Positions 45,334 through 53,996 of a stretch of DNA of 64,000 bases are shown one piece after another. The stretch covers positions 90,711 through 154,710 of the forward strand of contig NZ_JADKPR010000010.1 in the NCBI RefSeq assembly GCF_015351475.1. Reading direction: 5' to 3'. Numbering within the stretch: position 1 is the first letter of the stretch; each line of letters opens with the position of its first letter. Both the position numbers and the translations under genes were made by a program. The stretch is from Flavobacterium sp. HJJ (GTDB taxonomy: Bacteria > Bacteroidota > Bacteroidia > Flavobacteriales > Flavobacteriaceae). The notes beneath the pieces are model-generated. The model saw nothing but the letters and a program-made list of their open reading frames with translations. It was not told the DNA's origin and did not search any database.

Positions 45334-46575
45334 TTATTCATCATTTTCTTTCTCTTCTTTCTCCACTGCATCTTTATAATCCGGATATAAAAATTTGTTG
45401 TATGGAAAACGGGTAATGTGTATTTGCCGAACGGCTTCATATACACGTTCTCTAAAATCTTCAAAATTTTCTTTTTGTGTTGCCGAAATAAACAAAGCAT
45501 TCTGCTCTCCCAAACGGTGCATCCAAGTTTGTTTCCACTCTTCCAATGTGAAATGTCTTGGGGTTTTCTCTGTCATTAAATCATCTTCGTCAATTGTCAA
45601 ATGTTTGTAGGCATCAATTTTATTGAAAACCATAATCGTTGGTTTATCATGTGCTTTGATATCCAGCAAAGTTTGATTTACCGACTCGATATGGTCTTCA
45701 AATTCGGGATGTGAAATATCGACGATATGCAATAACAAATCGGCTTCGCGAACTTCGTCCAAGGTACTTTTGAAAGAATCAACCAATTGGGTTGGCAGTT
45801 TTCTTATGAACCCAACTGTATCAGAAAGCAGGAAAGGCAGGTTCTTAATCACTACTTTTCGAACAGTTGTATCCAGTGTTGCAAAAAGTTTGTTTTCGAC
45901 AAATACATCGCTCTTACCAATGGCATTCATCAAAGTCGATTTTCCAACGTTGGTATAACCTACTAAAGCAACACGCACCATTGCTCCGCGGTTGCTTCGC
46001 TGCACTCCCATCTGCTTATCAATGGTTTTAATTTTTTCTCTCAATAATGCTATACGGTCACGAACGATACGTCTGTCGGTCTCGATCTCGGTTTCACCAG
46101 GACCACGCATTCCGATACCTCCTTTTTGTCGTTCCAAGTGCGTCCACATACCGGAAAGTCTTGGCAGTAAATATTGGCATTGTGCCAATTCTACTTGAGT
46201 TCTAGCATAAGAGGTTTCGGCTCTTTGAGCAAAAATATCGAGGATTAAATTGGTTCTGTCTAATATTTTGCAATCTATAATTTTGGAAATATTCTTTTGC
46301 TGCGAAGGTGATAACTCATCGTCAAATATCAAAGTCGAAATATCATTCTCTTTTACAAAAAGACATATTTCCTCTAATTTTCCTGTCCCTACAAAAGTTT
46401 TAGGATTGGGACGCTCCATTTTTTGCGTAAAACGTTTCACTACTTCTCCTCCAGCGGTAAACGTCAAAAACTCTAATTCATCAAGATATTCATTGAGTTT
46501 TTCTTCGCTTTGATTTTGGGTTACAATACCAACTATGGCTGTTTTTTCGAAATTTATTGTTTCTTTTTCTAGCAT
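45334..46575 (-). CDS. hflX: Ribosome-associated GTPase HflX
   Basis: The 413-residue protein has the HflX N-terminal domain (FVGTGKLEEI, IFDDELSPSQQKNI, RTNLILDIFAQRA), the GMRGPGETEIETDRR motif, and a GTPase domain with G1 VGYTNVGKST, G3 DTVGFIRKLP and G4 FNKID. HflX splits stalled or heat-damaged ribosomes. The C-terminal tail ends in acidic and lysine-rich residues. A -7 box lies 17 bp before the ATG. Confidence 0.96.
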   Translation of the reverse strand: MLEKETINFEKTAIVGIVTQNQSEEKLNEYLDELEFLTFTAGGEVVKRFTQKMERPNPKTFVGTGKLEEICLFVKENDISTLIFDDELSPSQQKNISKIIDCKILDRTNLILDIFAQRAETSYARTQVELAQCQYLLPRLSGMWTHLERQKGGIGMRGPGETEIETDRRIVRDRIALLREKIKTIDKQMGVQRSNRGAMVRVALVGYTNVGKSTLMNAIGKSDVFVENKLFATLDTTVRKVVIKNLPFLLSDTVGFIRKLPTQLVDSFKSTLDEVREADLLLHIVDISHPEFEDHIESVNQTLLDIKAHDKPTIMVFNKIDAYKHLTIDEDDLMTEKTPRHFTLEEWKQTWMHRLGEQNALFISATQKENFEDFRERVYEAVRQIHITRFPYNKFLYPDYKDAVEKEEKENDE

Positions 46576-46592
46576 GTCTTTAAATAAGACTG

Positions 46593-46600
46593 CAAATTTA
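46593..46600 (-). promoter_or_regulatory. -7 box (TAAATTTG) of hflX
   Basis: This TAnnTTTG match on the minus strand is 17 bp upstream of the ATG, giving a very short leader. Confidence 0.5.
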
Positions 46601-46705
46601 ATGATTTGACTGCTACAATCCTTTTATAGCTTTACAAAATAATAACTTGTGATGGATACTTATCTTTTTTTGGCATCATTGCAAAAATGCAAAATCTCTC
46701 TCTTT

Positions 46706-46830
46706 AGCCCCGATTACTTCACTATACTTTTATTTTTATAGGAGTTCAGTGAACTTCGTTTGCAGTGAAAATCCTTGTGTGCCGGGGTTCGGCACGCAAG
46801 ATTATAACGGAAATCGGGACCAATTCCGGC
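46706..46830 (+). ncRNA. Candidate structured RNA element between hflX and the BI-1 gene
   Basis: CCCGATT (46709-46715) pairs with AATCGGG (46812-46818). Inside are the hairpins GTTCA-G-TGAAC (46744-46754) and CTTGTGTGCC (46774-46783) with GGCACGCAAG (46791-46800, one G-U). The phrases GCAGTGAAAATC and AACGGAAATCGGGACC frame the second hairpin. It is GC-richer than its surroundings, lies between a promoter and a terminator of flanking minus-strand genes, and belongs to neither. I recall similar intergenic units in other Flavobacterium genomes, unverified. Its function is unknown. Confidence 0.5.
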
Positions 46831-46872
46831 TGAAAATGCCCTATATTTCTGCTCCAAAAAAACTTTTGAATG

Positions 46873-46903
46873 CAAAAAAATACCCTTCGCATTGGAAGGG
46901 TAT
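46873..46903 (-). terminator. Intrinsic terminator after the BI-1 family gene
   Basis: ATACCCTTC (46880-46888) pairs with GAAGGGTAT (46895-46903), and on the minus strand is followed by seven T. It lies 24 bp past the stop codon. Confidence 0.85.
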
Positions 46904-46926
46904 CATTTTATAAAATAATGCTGTTA

Positions 46927-47691
46927 TTATTTTTTATTCAATTTAGAAAGCAATCTCAAGAACTCGATATATAGCCAAACTAGCGTTATCATCAATCCCA
47001 TAGCGCCGTACCATTCCATATATTTTGGCATTCTTTGTTCAACTCCTTTTTCAATTCTGTCAAAATCTAAAAACAAATTTAACGCAGCGATTACTATCAC
47101 AAATACACTGATACCAATACTCATCATAGAATTTCCATAATGTACAGGTACAAAACTTGTAAATAAAGAAAACAGCCAGGAAACTAAATAATAGGTTGCA
47201 ATTGCTAATGTAGCAGCAATTACTACAGATTTGAACTGCTCCGTTACTTTTACAATTTTATATTTGTACAATCCAAGGCAAACGGCAAAAGTAACAAAAG
47301 TTGCCCCTACTGCCTGAGTGACAATTCCAGGATACATTGCTTCGAAAATAACAGATATCCCTCCTATAAACAATCCTTCGAAAAGAGCGTAGCCGGGAGC
47401 TAAATAAGGTGAATATTCTGGTTTGAAAGATGCTGTCAGAACTAAAATCAATCCTACGATGGCACCGCCAATTATTGGAACTGCTGGATTTAGTAATTCA
47501 TTAGAAGTGGCCCACCAAATTACAGTTGCTGATGCAATCAATAACAAAAAAAGGATTAAACTTCTATTGATAGTTCCAGACAAAGTCATGTCCTGATTTT
47601 CTTCAATAGTGACTGCGTTAAAAGAATCCGTTCTTCTGGAAACAGCAGTTGAAAATGTTTTATTATTTAAAAAAGGATTGTTCGAATTCAT
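46927..47691 (-). CDS. Bax inhibitor-1/YccA family membrane protein
   Basis: The 254-residue protein has seven predicted membrane helices, starting near residue 40 of this start, and the family pattern ALFEGLFIGGISVIFEAMYPGIVTQAVGATFVTF with ILVLTASFKPEYSPYLAP before it and MPKYMEWYGAMGLMITLVWLYIEFLRLL at the end. BI-1 proteins are pH-sensitive membrane leak channels or stress modulators. I use the ATG at 47691 because a longer reading from a TTG at 47715 would overlap the -7 box. Confidence 0.9.
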   Translation of the reverse strand: MNSNNPFLNNKTFSTAVSRRTDSFNAVTIEENQDMTLSGTINRSLILFLLLIASATVIWWATSNELLNPAVPIIGGAIVGLILVLTASFKPEYSPYLAPGYALFEGLFIGGISVIFEAMYPGIVTQAVGATFVTFAVCLGLYKYKIVKVTEQFKSVVIAATLAIATYYLVSWLFSLFTSFVPVHYGNSMMSIGISVFVIVIAALNLFLDFDRIEKGVEQRMPKYMEWYGAMGLMITLVWLYIEFLRLLSKLNKK

Positions 47692-47712
47692 GTTTTCTAG
47701 TTTAAATTTTAC

Positions 47713-47720
47713 CAAATATA
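47713..47720 (-). promoter_or_regulatory. -7 box (TATATTTG) of the BI-1 family gene
   Basis: This TAnnTTTG match is 21 bp upstream of the ATG at 47691. It fixes the start choice. Confidence 0.5.
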
Positions 47721-47768
47721 AATTATAATTCTGAGATGATGATTTAATTTTTTATTAATTTTTTTCTG

Positions 47769-49232
47769 CTATTTAGGTGCCAGCCAAAGTTTCGGATTAG
47801 TGTACGTCATGTTTTGGGTTATCACAAATTTTAATATTGTTTTACCATCACCATTAGTCTTTATTTTTCCCAAACTTTGTTTTATGCTCACATTATCACC
47901 CAAACTTACTTTCACCGAACTCAAATTTTGATAAATAGTAAAAAAGTCACCATGCTGTAATATTACCAATTTATTTACGGGCGAAATAACGTTAATTCTC
48001 GTTACGACTCCAGAAAAAACAGCTCTGGCACTAGCTCCCGAATCCGTAGTAAATTCCAATCCGCTGTTGTGGATTTTAAGTTCTTTATACACCGGATGAA
48101 ATTGATCGCCATATCCCAAAGAAATAAATCCTCTTTCGACCGGCCAGGGCAATTTTCCTTTATTGGCTTTAAAATTATCTGAATCCACTTTGTCCTTAGG
48201 CGACATATCTATTTTGGTAGATGAAACAGCTGCGGCTGGTTCAACAGGTGCTTCTTTGGCAACAACTGGTATTTCCTTTGCAATGGCTTTTTCAACTTCC
48301 TTCGGAATCGGAATTGGTTTTGGTTTTGGTTTTGCTTCGGCTTTGGCTTTGGCTGCTGCCAATGCATTAGCTTTTTCGATTTCTTTTTTCTTTTCCAATG
48401 CTTTGGCTTTTTCCAATGCAATGGCTTTAGCGGCTGCTTCGGCTTTGGCTTTTTCAAGTGCAGCTTTTTCTCTCGCTGCTTTTGCAATGGCGGCCTTTCT
48501 GTTTGCCTCAGCGATTGCTTCCCGGATTAACTTATCTATTTTTCTGTCAATTGCCTTAGACTCTAGCTGCTTTTTCTTAATGTCGGCAATAATTTTCTTT
48601 TTGTCATTTTTTAAGGACTCAACCAGTTTTTCCTGTTCTTGTTTTTCTTTTTCTAAAGACAGTCTTTCTTTATCATTCTCGGCAATCAGCTGTTCTTTGG
48701 CACTTTTTTGAAGATCTAATTTTGCATTAAAAGTATACAAAGCATATGATTTAGACTTTATTTCCTGTCCCTGAATTCTCCTATAATTTGCATATTGTTT
48801 CATATACTGCGCCCTTTTATAGGCCTGCAGAAAACTCTCCGAAGATAATAAAAACATTGCCCGGCTCTCTTCGGAACGGCTTTTATAGGATTGAACAATC
48901 ATCTTAGCATAATCTGCTTTGAGTAATTCGAGTTCTTTTTCCAGTTTATTTATTTGGGCTTGATTTACAGAAATTGAATTTCTAAGAAGTGTTTTTTGTT
49001 TTTCGGTAGTTGCAATTAATTCTTCTTTAAGCTTGATTTTATTGCTTTGCAAAACGATGGCCTTAGCAGCTGTTTTTTCTTTCTTCTTTACCGTTTGAAG
49101 TTTGGTCTCGTTTTCGCGGATCTCTTCTTGAATTTTAACTTTACGCTCTTCTAATTTTTTTTGCTGATTGTCCTGGCTCCAAATTACAGCCGATGTTATT
49201 AGAAAAATAAAGCTTAAAAAATATTTTGGCAT
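47769..49232 (-). CDS. EnvC-like protein with long coiled coil and degenerate M23 (LytM) domain, copy 1
   Basis: The 487-residue protein has a signal peptide (ending near IWSQ), a coiled coil (about residues 22-240), an alanine/lysine-rich linker (about 240-345) and a C-terminal LytM/M23 domain (about 355-487). The zinc ligands are lost: HxGxD is HNSGLE, and the usual HLHF is ILKF. This is the pattern of EnvC/NlpD-type activators, which regulate amidases in septal wall splitting rather than cutting peptidoglycan. It lies next to a paralogue with its own promoter. Confidence 0.88.
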   Translation of the reverse strand: MPKYFLSFIFLITSAVIWSQDNQQKKLEERKVKIQEEIRENETKLQTVKKKEKTAAKAIVLQSNKIKLKEELIATTEKQKTLLRNSISVNQAQINKLEKELELLKADYAKMIVQSYKSRSEESRAMFLLSSESFLQAYKRAQYMKQYANYRRIQGQEIKSKSYALYTFNAKLDLQKSAKEQLIAENDKERLSLEKEKQEQEKLVESLKNDKKKIIADIKKKQLESKAIDRKIDKLIREAIAEANRKAAIAKAAREKAALEKAKAEAAAKAIALEKAKALEKKKEIEKANALAAAKAKAEAKPKPKPIPIPKEVEKAIAKEIPVVAKEAPVEPAAAVSSTKIDMSPKDKVDSDNFKANKGKLPWPVERGFISLGYGDQFHPVYKELKIHNSGLEFTTDSGASARAVFSGVVTRINVISPVNKLVILQHGDFFTIYQNLSSVKVSLGDNVSIKQSLGKIKTNGDGKTILKFVITQNMTYTNPKLWLAPK

Positions 49233-49250
49233 CGTAAATTATATATAATG

Positions 49251-49258
49251 CAAATTTA
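49251..49258 (-). promoter_or_regulatory. -7 box (TAAATTTG) of EnvC-like copy 1
   Basis: This TAnnTTTG match on the minus strand is 18 bp before the ATG. The terminator of copy 2 lies just upstream, so the two paralogues are separate transcripts. Confidence 0.5.
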
Positions 49259-49278
49259 ATGAATGATTTTATTAAAAA

Positions 49279-49316
49279 ACAGCACTATTTCATTTTTGTA
49301 AATAAAATAGTGCTGT
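49279..49316 (-). terminator. Intrinsic terminator after EnvC-like copy 2
   Basis: ACAGCACTATTT (49279-49290) is a perfect complement of 49305-49316, with a T-rich run following on the minus strand. Confidence 0.85.
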
Positions 49317-49336
49317 CATTATTTTTTGCAGAAAGC

Positions 49337-50569
49337 CTACATATTATAAAGCCAGCTTGCAGGATTGTTATAAGTTGTATTTTGTGAAATTGTAAATTTC
49401 AAAATTGTTCTTCCATCTCCGTTTGTTCTTATTTTTCCCAAATTTTGTTTGATATTTACTTTTTCACCTTTGGTTACATAAACAGAACTCAAATTTTGAT
49501 AAACTGTAAAACAATCTCCATGCTGTATCATTACTGCTTTATTTACCGGAGATAAAACGATTACACTGCTTACTTCTCCGCCAAAGACCGCTCTGGCATT
49601 TGCTCCCTGTTCTGTTGTAATTTCCACTCCGCTGTTATGAATCACAAGGCTTGGATAAACAGGATGTGGCTGTTCTCCATACCCCAGAGAAACAAAACCT
49701 TTCTCTACAGGCCAAGGCAGTTTTCCTTTATTTGCTCTAAAATTGTCTGCCAATATTTTAGCTTCGGCTGTTAATACTATTCTGGACGATGTGTATGCTC
49801 CTGCTGAAGCATTTGGGTTTTCACTTGCTGCCTTTCTGTTAGCCTCTGCGATTGCTTCACGAATTAAACGATCAATCTGACGGTCAATCGCTCTGGATTC
49901 GGTTTGTTTTCTTTTGATATCAGCGGTGATTTTTTTCTTGTCTTTTTTGATTGAATTCACCAGCTTTAATTGTTCTCTTTTTTCTTTTTCAAGAGACTGT
50001 TTCTCTTTATTATTTTCTGCTAATAATTTCTTCTTGGCAATTTTTTGAATATTCAGTTTTTCATTAAAACCCAAAAGTTCGTTTGTTTTGGATTTAATTT
50101 CTTCTCCCTGCATTTTTCTAAATCCAGTATATTGTTTCATGTACTGGGCTCTTTTATAGGCCTGCAGAAAATTTTCCGAAGATAATAAAAACATAGCGCG
50201 GCTTTGTTCGGATCGACTTTTGTATGATTTGACTATCATCTTAGCATAATCTTCCTTGAGAACAACTAATTCTCTGTTCAGCTTGTTCATTTTTAACTGA
50301 TTAATGTACATATCATTTCCGAGAATCTTTGTTTGTTTCTCTGTAGTACGAATCAGTTTTTCTTTGAGTTTAATTTTATTGCTTTGTAAAATAATTACAT
50401 TAACGGCAGATCTTTCTTTATTCTTTACCGATTTCAACAGCTTTTCATTATCCAAAATTTCTTGCTGAATTTCGGCTTTACGCTTTTCTAATTTTTCCTG
50501 CTGCGACTCCTGACCCCAAATCAATGAGGTTGTGCATAAAAAAAATAGTCCTAAGAGAAATTTTTGCAT
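49337..50569 (-). CDS. EnvC-like protein with coiled coil and degenerate M23 domain, copy 2
   Basis: This 410-residue paralogue of the downstream protein has the same signal peptide pattern (ending IWGQE), coiled coil and LytM domain, but lacks the long Ala/Lys linker. The LytM zinc ligands are also lost (HNSGVE and ILKF), so it is probably another amidase activator. It overlaps no neighbour. A -7 box at 50590-50597 lies inside the end of the DUF4292 gene, so it can be transcribed alone as well as from the upstream operon. Confidence 0.88.
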   Translation of the reverse strand: MQKFLLGLFFLCTTSLIWGQESQQEKLEKRKAEIQQEILDNEKLLKSVKNKERSAVNVIILQSNKIKLKEKLIRTTEKQTKILGNDMYINQLKMNKLNRELVVLKEDYAKMIVKSYKSRSEQSRAMFLLSSENFLQAYKRAQYMKQYTGFRKMQGEEIKSKTNELLGFNEKLNIQKIAKKKLLAENNKEKQSLEKEKREQLKLVNSIKKDKKKITADIKRKQTESRAIDRQIDRLIREAIAEANRKAASENPNASAGAYTSSRIVLTAEAKILADNFRANKGKLPWPVEKGFVSLGYGEQPHPVYPSLVIHNSGVEITTEQGANARAVFGGEVSSVIVLSPVNKAVMIQHGDCFTVYQNLSSVYVTKGEKVNIKQNLGKIRTNGDGRTILKFTISQNTTYNNPASWLYNM

Positions 50570-50589
50570 TTTACAATTATATATTGGTT

Positions 50590-50597
50590 CAAATTTA
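50590..50597 (-). promoter_or_regulatory. -7 box (TAAATTTG) of EnvC-like copy 2
   Basis: This TAnnTTTG match on the minus strand, 20 bp before the ATG, overlaps the last codon of the DUF4292 gene. Confidence 0.45.
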
Positions 50598-51398
50598 CTT
50601 AATTAAAATTCTTTTATAACCACTTGGCACACTATATGGAAAATTAAGTTCTTCGTTTATGGTTATATTATTGTATTCCAAATCAATGCTTGTTTTACCT
50701 TTTTCCTGTACAGCATTTATGCCAATATCGGCTGGTAATTGATTTTCATTATATTTTTTATAATTCGAATACAAAATTTCAATATTTCTGTTTTCCGAAG
50801 TTTGAGAAATCTCCTGTTTATTTAATAAAAATAAATCCTTGTCAAAAAAGAAATATTTTTTTGTATTGCTATCTGCAAGATCTTCTAATCGATAAGACTG
50901 ATCAATTAATGAATCCTGATACTTTCCTTTAGTTAAATCATCAAGAGTTTGCCCAATCAGCATATTCTGCACTTTATTATAATCCAAATCTGTACCCAGC
51001 CATTTGCTTAAGGTGCTAAAATCCCCTTCAAAATAAGTACCGTTTAATTTCTCATAATAACTTACAGAAGCTGGTGTTATTAATGCCTTGGCCATTGTGA
51101 TTCCCAGAAAACGAATACTTACCAAAATTTGTTCGTCTTTTTTTATTTTAATTTCTGCCGATAAATTTTGACTTTGTTTTTCGTCTTCATATTTAACGCT
51201 GGATTTTATATACAGTGTTTTGAAATCAATTTTATTAGCATAATGATTTTTCACGATCCGCTCTGCAGACAATTCTTTGGAATCCTCTTTTTTACTGGCT
51301 TCCGCAACTTTTCCTTTAGCTTTACATGAGACCAACAAAGATGAGCTGCTTACACAGATTATACAAACAAAAAGTAGTCTTACAAGAAATCGATTCAT
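50595..51398 (-). CDS. DUF4292 domain lipoprotein
   Basis: The 267-residue protein has a lipobox ending at Cys25 (LLVSC) and a LolA/LolB-like beta domain (LSAEIKIKKDEQILVSIRFLGITMAKALITPASVSYYEKLNGTYFEGDF) typical of DUF4292. Proteins of this type are thought to handle lipids or lipoproteins at the outer membrane, by analogy with LolB. It overlaps the upstream TPR gene by 1 nt (TAATG), so the two are coupled. The TPR, DUF4292 and EnvC order is familiar from Flavobacteriaceae. Confidence 0.85.
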   Translation of the reverse strand: MNRFLVRLLFVCIICVSSSSLLVSCKAKGKVAEASKKEDSKELSAERIVKNHYANKIDFKTLYIKSSVKYEDEKQSQNLSAEIKIKKDEQILVSIRFLGITMAKALITPASVSYYEKLNGTYFEGDFSTLSKWLGTDLDYNKVQNMLIGQTLDDLTKGKYQDSLIDQSYRLEDLADSNTKKYFFFDKDLFLLNKQEISQTSENRNIEILYSNYKKYNENQLPADIGINAVQEKGKTSIDLEYNNITINEELNFPYSVPSGYKRILIK

Positions 51399-52750
51399 TA
51401 TTTTTTTTCCTTTAATAATTGATTGGCTTTATTAAAATATAATTCTTTTTTTGCTGTATCGCCTAATCCGTTATAGGCTTCACCAAGCTGGATATTGAAA
51501 TTAATTTCTAAATCTTTATTGTCAACAACATAATCAATTCCCATTTCAAGAATATCCTTGGCTTTTTTAAAAAGCTGCAGCTGATTATTAGCCAGACCCG
51601 CATAGTAATAAAACTGGGGTTCCGCCGGATAAGTTTCAATCATCGTCATAGCTTTTTTTACTAAGGATTCAAACTGTTTGAGTTCTGTACTGGCTTGAAG
51701 CCAAAGCAGACTGGTATCCAAATCGATTTCTGAATTATTTTTTTCAGACATTTCATAATACTTAATAGCCTTGTCCCATTGTTTTTTATTGTGATAAAAT
51801 TTACCAATTTCTTTGGCTGCATTTATTTCTTTATCATTTTTGAAATAACCAATGGCTTTGTCCAAATCAGCTGTAAACTGCGGATTGGCATTGGCAAAAA
51901 GCAAAAATTCATTCAGAATTCTATGTTTTATTTTTGGATCAACTTTAGGACTTGCCAAAACTGCATTCATTGATTTTACAGCACTGGAACCATCATTTTT
52001 TTCAATATAGTTTTTAAACAAACTTATTTGCGCCCAAACAGATTCCGGTATTTCTTTTTCTAATTTTTTTGCAACTTCCTCTGCTTTGTCATCTTCATTA
52101 TTACTAGAATACAAAAAAATCAAAGCAATATAATTGGATTCTTCTTTTGGATTTTTATCAATAAGATCTTTTAAATTAGTAACCTCTGCATTTTGAAATT
52201 TACCTGCCGATAAAATTTCCATTTTATACATTTCCCTTCTTTCGGTTTTTCCAACTTTCTCATTCAATTCGTTAATTCCGGCCAAAGCTTTATCAAATTG
52301 CTTGGTTACCATATAAAGCGAAACCAAGTCTTCTTTATATTCTTCATCAAAAGGAATTATTTTACTGACAATATTTATAGCCTGATTAAAATCTTTGGTC
52401 TCATAACATACGTCATATAATCCAACCCAAAACCATTTATTGTTAGGATCAATCTGCGCAGCATGTTCAAATGAGGAATAGGCATTTTTGTAATCTTTGG
52501 AAGCCAGATAATTCTTCCCCATTTCAAAATAAATCGTAGCATTATTGGGTTTCAATTTTAGGCATTGATCTAATGCTGCTAATGATTTATCGTAGTTTTC
52601 AATGCTTTTCTGAAAAATGGATTCGTAAAAAAAATCTTGAAATTTGTCTCCATCTACTTTAATTTCCTCTGGTTCTGTTTGTGCCAATACCGAAAAAGCA
52701 TTGCAAAGCAAAACAGAAAAAGCGAATATGAAAGTCCATTTTTTTTTCAT
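51398..52750 (-). CDS. Periplasmic tetratricopeptide-repeat protein
   Basis: The 450-residue protein has a signal peptide (ending near SVLAQ) and about ten TPR-like helical repeats, clearest at residues 60-130 (YDKSLAALDQCLKLKPNNATIYFEMGKNYLASKDYKNAYSSFEHAAQIDPNN) and 320-440. It is probably a scaffold in envelope assembly. It leads the coupled TPR-DUF4292-EnvC unit and has a -7 box 34 bp upstream. No catalytic motif is visible. Confidence 0.88.
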   Translation of the reverse strand: MKKKWTFIFAFSVLLCNAFSVLAQTEPEEIKVDGDKFQDFFYESIFQKSIENYDKSLAALDQCLKLKPNNATIYFEMGKNYLASKDYKNAYSSFEHAAQIDPNNKWFWVGLYDVCYETKDFNQAINIVSKIIPFDEEYKEDLVSLYMVTKQFDKALAGINELNEKVGKTERREMYKMEILSAGKFQNAEVTNLKDLIDKNPKEESNYIALIFLYSSNNEDDKAEEVAKKLEKEIPESVWAQISLFKNYIEKNDGSSAVKSMNAVLASPKVDPKIKHRILNEFLLFANANPQFTADLDKAIGYFKNDKEINAAKEIGKFYHNKKQWDKAIKYYEMSEKNNSEIDLDTSLLWLQASTELKQFESLVKKAMTMIETYPAEPQFYYYAGLANNQLQLFKKAKDILEMGIDYVVDNKDLEINFNIQLGEAYNGLGDTAKKELYFNKANQLLKEKK

Positions 52751-52784
52751 TGAAAAGAAGTCTTGGGAAACAAAATACTATCGT

Positions 52785-52792
52785 CAAATTTA
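52785..52792 (-). promoter_or_regulatory. -7 box (TAAATTTG) of the TPR-DUF4292-EnvC unit
   Basis: This TAnnTTTG match on the minus strand is 34 bp upstream of the TPR gene ATG. Confidence 0.5.
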
Positions 52793-52840
52793 CACGCTTT
52801 ATTTCAGAACAGACACTCCTGCAAAATAAAATAAAAAAAT

Positions 52841-52885
52841 AACAAAGCAGCATAATAAAAACTTAAATAATGCTGCTTCGTTATT
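52841..52885 (-). terminator. Intrinsic terminator after the nucleotidyltransferase gene
   Basis: AAGCAGCAT (52845-52853) pairs with ATGCTGCTT (52870-52878), with A/T extensions and a T-run on the minus strand. Confidence 0.8.
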
Positions 52886-52905
52886 TTTAAATATTTCTTT
52901 TAAAA

Positions 52906-53916
52906 TTATTCTAAAACTGAGTAATCGCCAATGCTTATACTGGTAAAATTTCCATCAAAACTGGCATGATTCCCAATCATTGCATTGTCTAAAACTGCAT
53001 TTTTAATATGTGAATGTGTCTGCACCAAACTGTCTTTTATTGTACTGTTTTGTACATGACAGCTATTTCCTAATGAAACGTTTGGCCCGACAGTTGTATT
53101 GATTAAAATTACATTTTCTCCAATATAACAAGGAGGAATTATAGTTGAATTTTCTAATTTGACATTTTGAGCCACCAGATTAATTCCGTCGTTATGAAGG
53201 AAACCAAGCATTCTGGAATTGGTTTCAACCGTAACATCTTTGTTACCGCAGTCCATCCATTCATCCACTTCACCAGGAACGAATTTCATTCCCTTAGCCA
53301 TCATTTGTTTAATTCCGTCATTAATCTGATATTCGCCTCCATGAATAATATTGTTATCCAGCACTGACTGCAGTTCATTTTTTAAAACGGCAACATCTTT
53401 GAAATAATAAATTCCGATAACAGCAAGATCCGATACGAATTCTTTTGGTTTTTCAACCAGTTCGATTATTTCGTTAGCTTCATTTAAATTTACCACACCA
53501 AAAGCTTCAGGTTTATCTACTTGTTTTACCCAGATAACACTGTCAGCTGTTGTGTCCAGATCAAAATCGGCACGGATTAAAGTATCTGCATAAGCAATAA
53601 CTGCTGGTCCGCTCAAAGAATCTTTGGCACACATAATTGCATGGCCGGTTCCAAGAGCTTCATTCTGATAATAAATAGTTCCTTTTGCTCCTAATTTTTC
53701 AGCAATCGCAATTAAATCATCTTCAACTTTTTTTCCAAAACTTTCGTGAATAACGAATGCTATTTCTTCTATCGGCTGATTTAAAACTCCGGCAATGTCT
53801 TCGACTAATCTATGAACAATAGGTTTTCCTGCAACTGGAATTAATGGTTTTGGTATAGTTAACGTATGTGGGCGAAGGCGTGAACCGCGTCCAGCCATTG
53901 GGACAATTATTTTCAT
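52906..53916 (-). CDS. Sugar-1-phosphate nucleotidyltransferase with hexapeptide tail
   Basis: The 336-residue protein starts MKIIVPMAGRGSRLRPHTLTIPKPLIPVAGKPI, the nucleotide-binding signature of glucose-1-phosphate thymidylyl/uridylyltransferase-like enzymes, with AYADTLIRADF and VEKPKE. A left-handed beta-helix of hexapeptide repeats follows (about residues 245-336). It should make an NDP-sugar for surface polysaccharide, fitting the flippase two genes upstream. The exact sugar and nucleotide are not decidable. An 80-bp gap with a hairpin separates it from dut. Confidence 0.9.
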   Translation of the reverse strand: MKIIVPMAGRGSRLRPHTLTIPKPLIPVAGKPIVHRLVEDIAGVLNQPIEEIAFVIHESFGKKVEDDLIAIAEKLGAKGTIYYQNEALGTGHAIMCAKDSLSGPAVIAYADTLIRADFDLDTTADSVIWVKQVDKPEAFGVVNLNEANEIIELVEKPKEFVSDLAVIGIYYFKDVAVLKNELQSVLDNNIIHGGEYQINDGIKQMMAKGMKFVPGEVDEWMDCGNKDVTVETNSRMLGFLHNDGINLVAQNVKLENSTIIPPCYIGENVILINTTVGPNVSLGNSCHVQNSTIKDSLVQTHSHIKNAVLDNAMIGNHASFDGNFTSISIGDYSVLE

Positions 53917-53923
53917 GTTTTTA

Positions 53924-53979
53924 TTAAAAGATTGAAAAATTAAAAGATTGAAAAATTAGAAAAATCTTTCAATCTTTTA
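53924..53979. repeat. Short-word tandem hairpin between dut and the nucleotidyltransferase gene
   Basis: TAAAAGATTGAAA (53941-53953) is the exact complement of TTTCAATCTTTTA (53967-53979), and the word AAAAGATTGAAAAATT is repeated directly just before (from about 53926). Its architecture resembles the solo hairpins in the suf cluster, with a different word. It may also attenuate read-through. Confidence 0.6.
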
Positions 53980-53996
53980 ATCGCTAAATTATTAAA

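Larger units (their letters stand above)
46576..46926. other. 351-bp gene-free interval
   Basis: It contains the hflX promoter, the candidate structured RNA and the BI-1 gene terminator. No further feature was seen. Confidence 0.7.

Noticed and set aside
48163..48711. 182-codon plus-strand frame rich in Ala, Ser and Phe
   Set aside because: It is exactly antisense to the coiled-coil and Ala/Lys linker of EnvC-like copy 1. The composition is the mirror of that low-complexity region, with no domain features.
47769..50569. Active M23 peptidoglycan endopeptidases
   Set aside because: Both proteins lack the HxGxD and HxH zinc ligands, so an activator role is more likely.
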